The notes beneath the pieces were generated by a model, which made no database searches, was not told the DNA's origin, and worked only from the letters and a program-made list of their open reading frames with translations. The position numbers and the translations under genes were made by a program. A stretch of DNA of 7,011 bases from NCBI GenBank assembly GCA_023253615.1, contig JALRFZ010000405.1:1-7011 (forward strand), given 5' to 3'. Of this stretch, positions 6,565 to 7,011 are shown one piece after another (positions within the stretch are counted from its first letter, which is position 1; each line of letters starts with the position of its first letter). Origin of the DNA: Verrucomicrobiales bacterium (GTDB taxonomy: Bacteria; Verrucomicrobiota; Verrucomicrobiia; Verrucomicrobiales; DEV007).

Positions 6565-7011
6565 TCACTCCGCCGGAGGATAAGGCAGCGAGAGGCCCGA
6601 ATCCCCGAAGGCGACCGGTCCCGTCGTCAGCGCCTTGCCCCAGTAATAAAGCTGGAAGCGCGGCGTCGCCTTGGGAAAGGCGTAGATCAACAGCCAGCGG
6701 GAAGCCGCCGGCGCCACCGGTACCTCTTCATCCAGCGGCAGCAAGGATCCGTCGGGCCGCAAGGGCTCCGCGTGGGGATCGCTGCCATAGCTCATCAAGG
6801 ACGCGCCATCGACGATCTCGATGTCATCGATGTCGAAAAAAGGCGTGTGACCCGACACCGTCACGTCCACCGCGACGAGACGTGCCTCGATCGCCGCCGC
6901 CGGATCCGGGGCGATCGTGCTGTATCCCGTATAGGGCCAGGCACCATTGACGACGACCCGCCCCGTCCCGAGCCCCTCCGCCTGCTGCCGCGCCCTTGCC
7001 TGGAGCACGCC
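6565..7011 (-). CDS. Unrecognised protein, C-terminal 148 residues (start beyond right edge)
   Basis: The frame is open from the right edge to a TGA at 6567-6565. I do not recognise the family. The visible part alternates short hydrophobic strands with turns: ARLVAVDVTVSG, then FFDIDDIEIVDG with an acidic patch, SYGSDPHAEPL, RWLLIYAFPKATPRFQLYYW, and a proline-rich end. This reads like an all-beta sandwich domain, possibly extracytoplasmic. The DIDDIEIVDG acidic segment could bind a divalent ion, but that is speculation. A GTG at 7008 could be read as a start but has no special support; the protein more likely continues upstream. Codon use (third-position C/G, coherent hydrophobic pattern) supports real coding. 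It converges on the toroid-protein gene with 68 bases between the stops. Confidence 0.65.
   Translation of the reverse strand, partial: GVLQARARQQAEGLGTGRVVVNGAWPYTGYSTIAPDPAAAIEARLVAVDVTVSGHTPFFDIDDIEIVDGASLMSYGSDPHAEPLRPDGSLLPLDEEVPVAPAASRWLLIYAFPKATPRFQLYYWGKALTTGPVAFGDSGLSLPYPPAE

Overview
This is a GC-rich bacterial window with two blocks of different character that meet in a short divergent intergenic region (about 3143-3256). The left block, on the minus strand, is a tight operon: a MoxR-family AAA+ ATPase, a DUF58 protein, and a membrane-anchored BatA-type protein that runs off the left edge. These sequences resemble, from memory, the alphaproteobacterial version of this cluster, in which the third protein usually ends in a DUF4159 domain. 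The MoxR stop and DUF58 start are 4 bp apart, and DUF58 overlaps the next gene by the four bases of an ATGA. This suggests a chaperone-like ATPase working with a DUF58 adaptor and a vWA-like membrane protein at the cell envelope.

The right block has three plus-strand genes: a type I dihydrofolate reductase (folA-like, 3257-3769), a DedA/VTT membrane protein with an unexpected lipoprotein-type N-terminus (3841-4575), and a single-pass membrane protein ending in a squalene-cyclase-like alpha/alpha-toroid (4769-6496). The last gene ends at a strong intrinsic terminator (6526-6560). Beyond it, a minus-strand gene of unknown function converges from the right edge. The toroid protein architecture looks to me like Verrucomicrobia or a related PVC lineage rather than Alphaproteobacteria. 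These genes prefer CCC and CTC codons, and their starts lack a visible Shine-Dalgarno and follow pyrimidine-rich leaders.

The main point for a reader is the mismatch between the two blocks. It could be horizontal transfer of the MoxR operon, a chimeric metagenomic assembly, or a lineage I have not placed correctly. The genes themselves belong to known families. I do not see a clearly new defence or mobile system, and there are no tRNA, rRNA, CRISPR, IS or attachment-site signals. The most unusual individual proteins are the lipobox-bearing DedA and the toroid protein with its acidic, histidine-rich cytoplasmic tail. No gene-free stretch exceeds 300 bases; the longest is 4576-4768.
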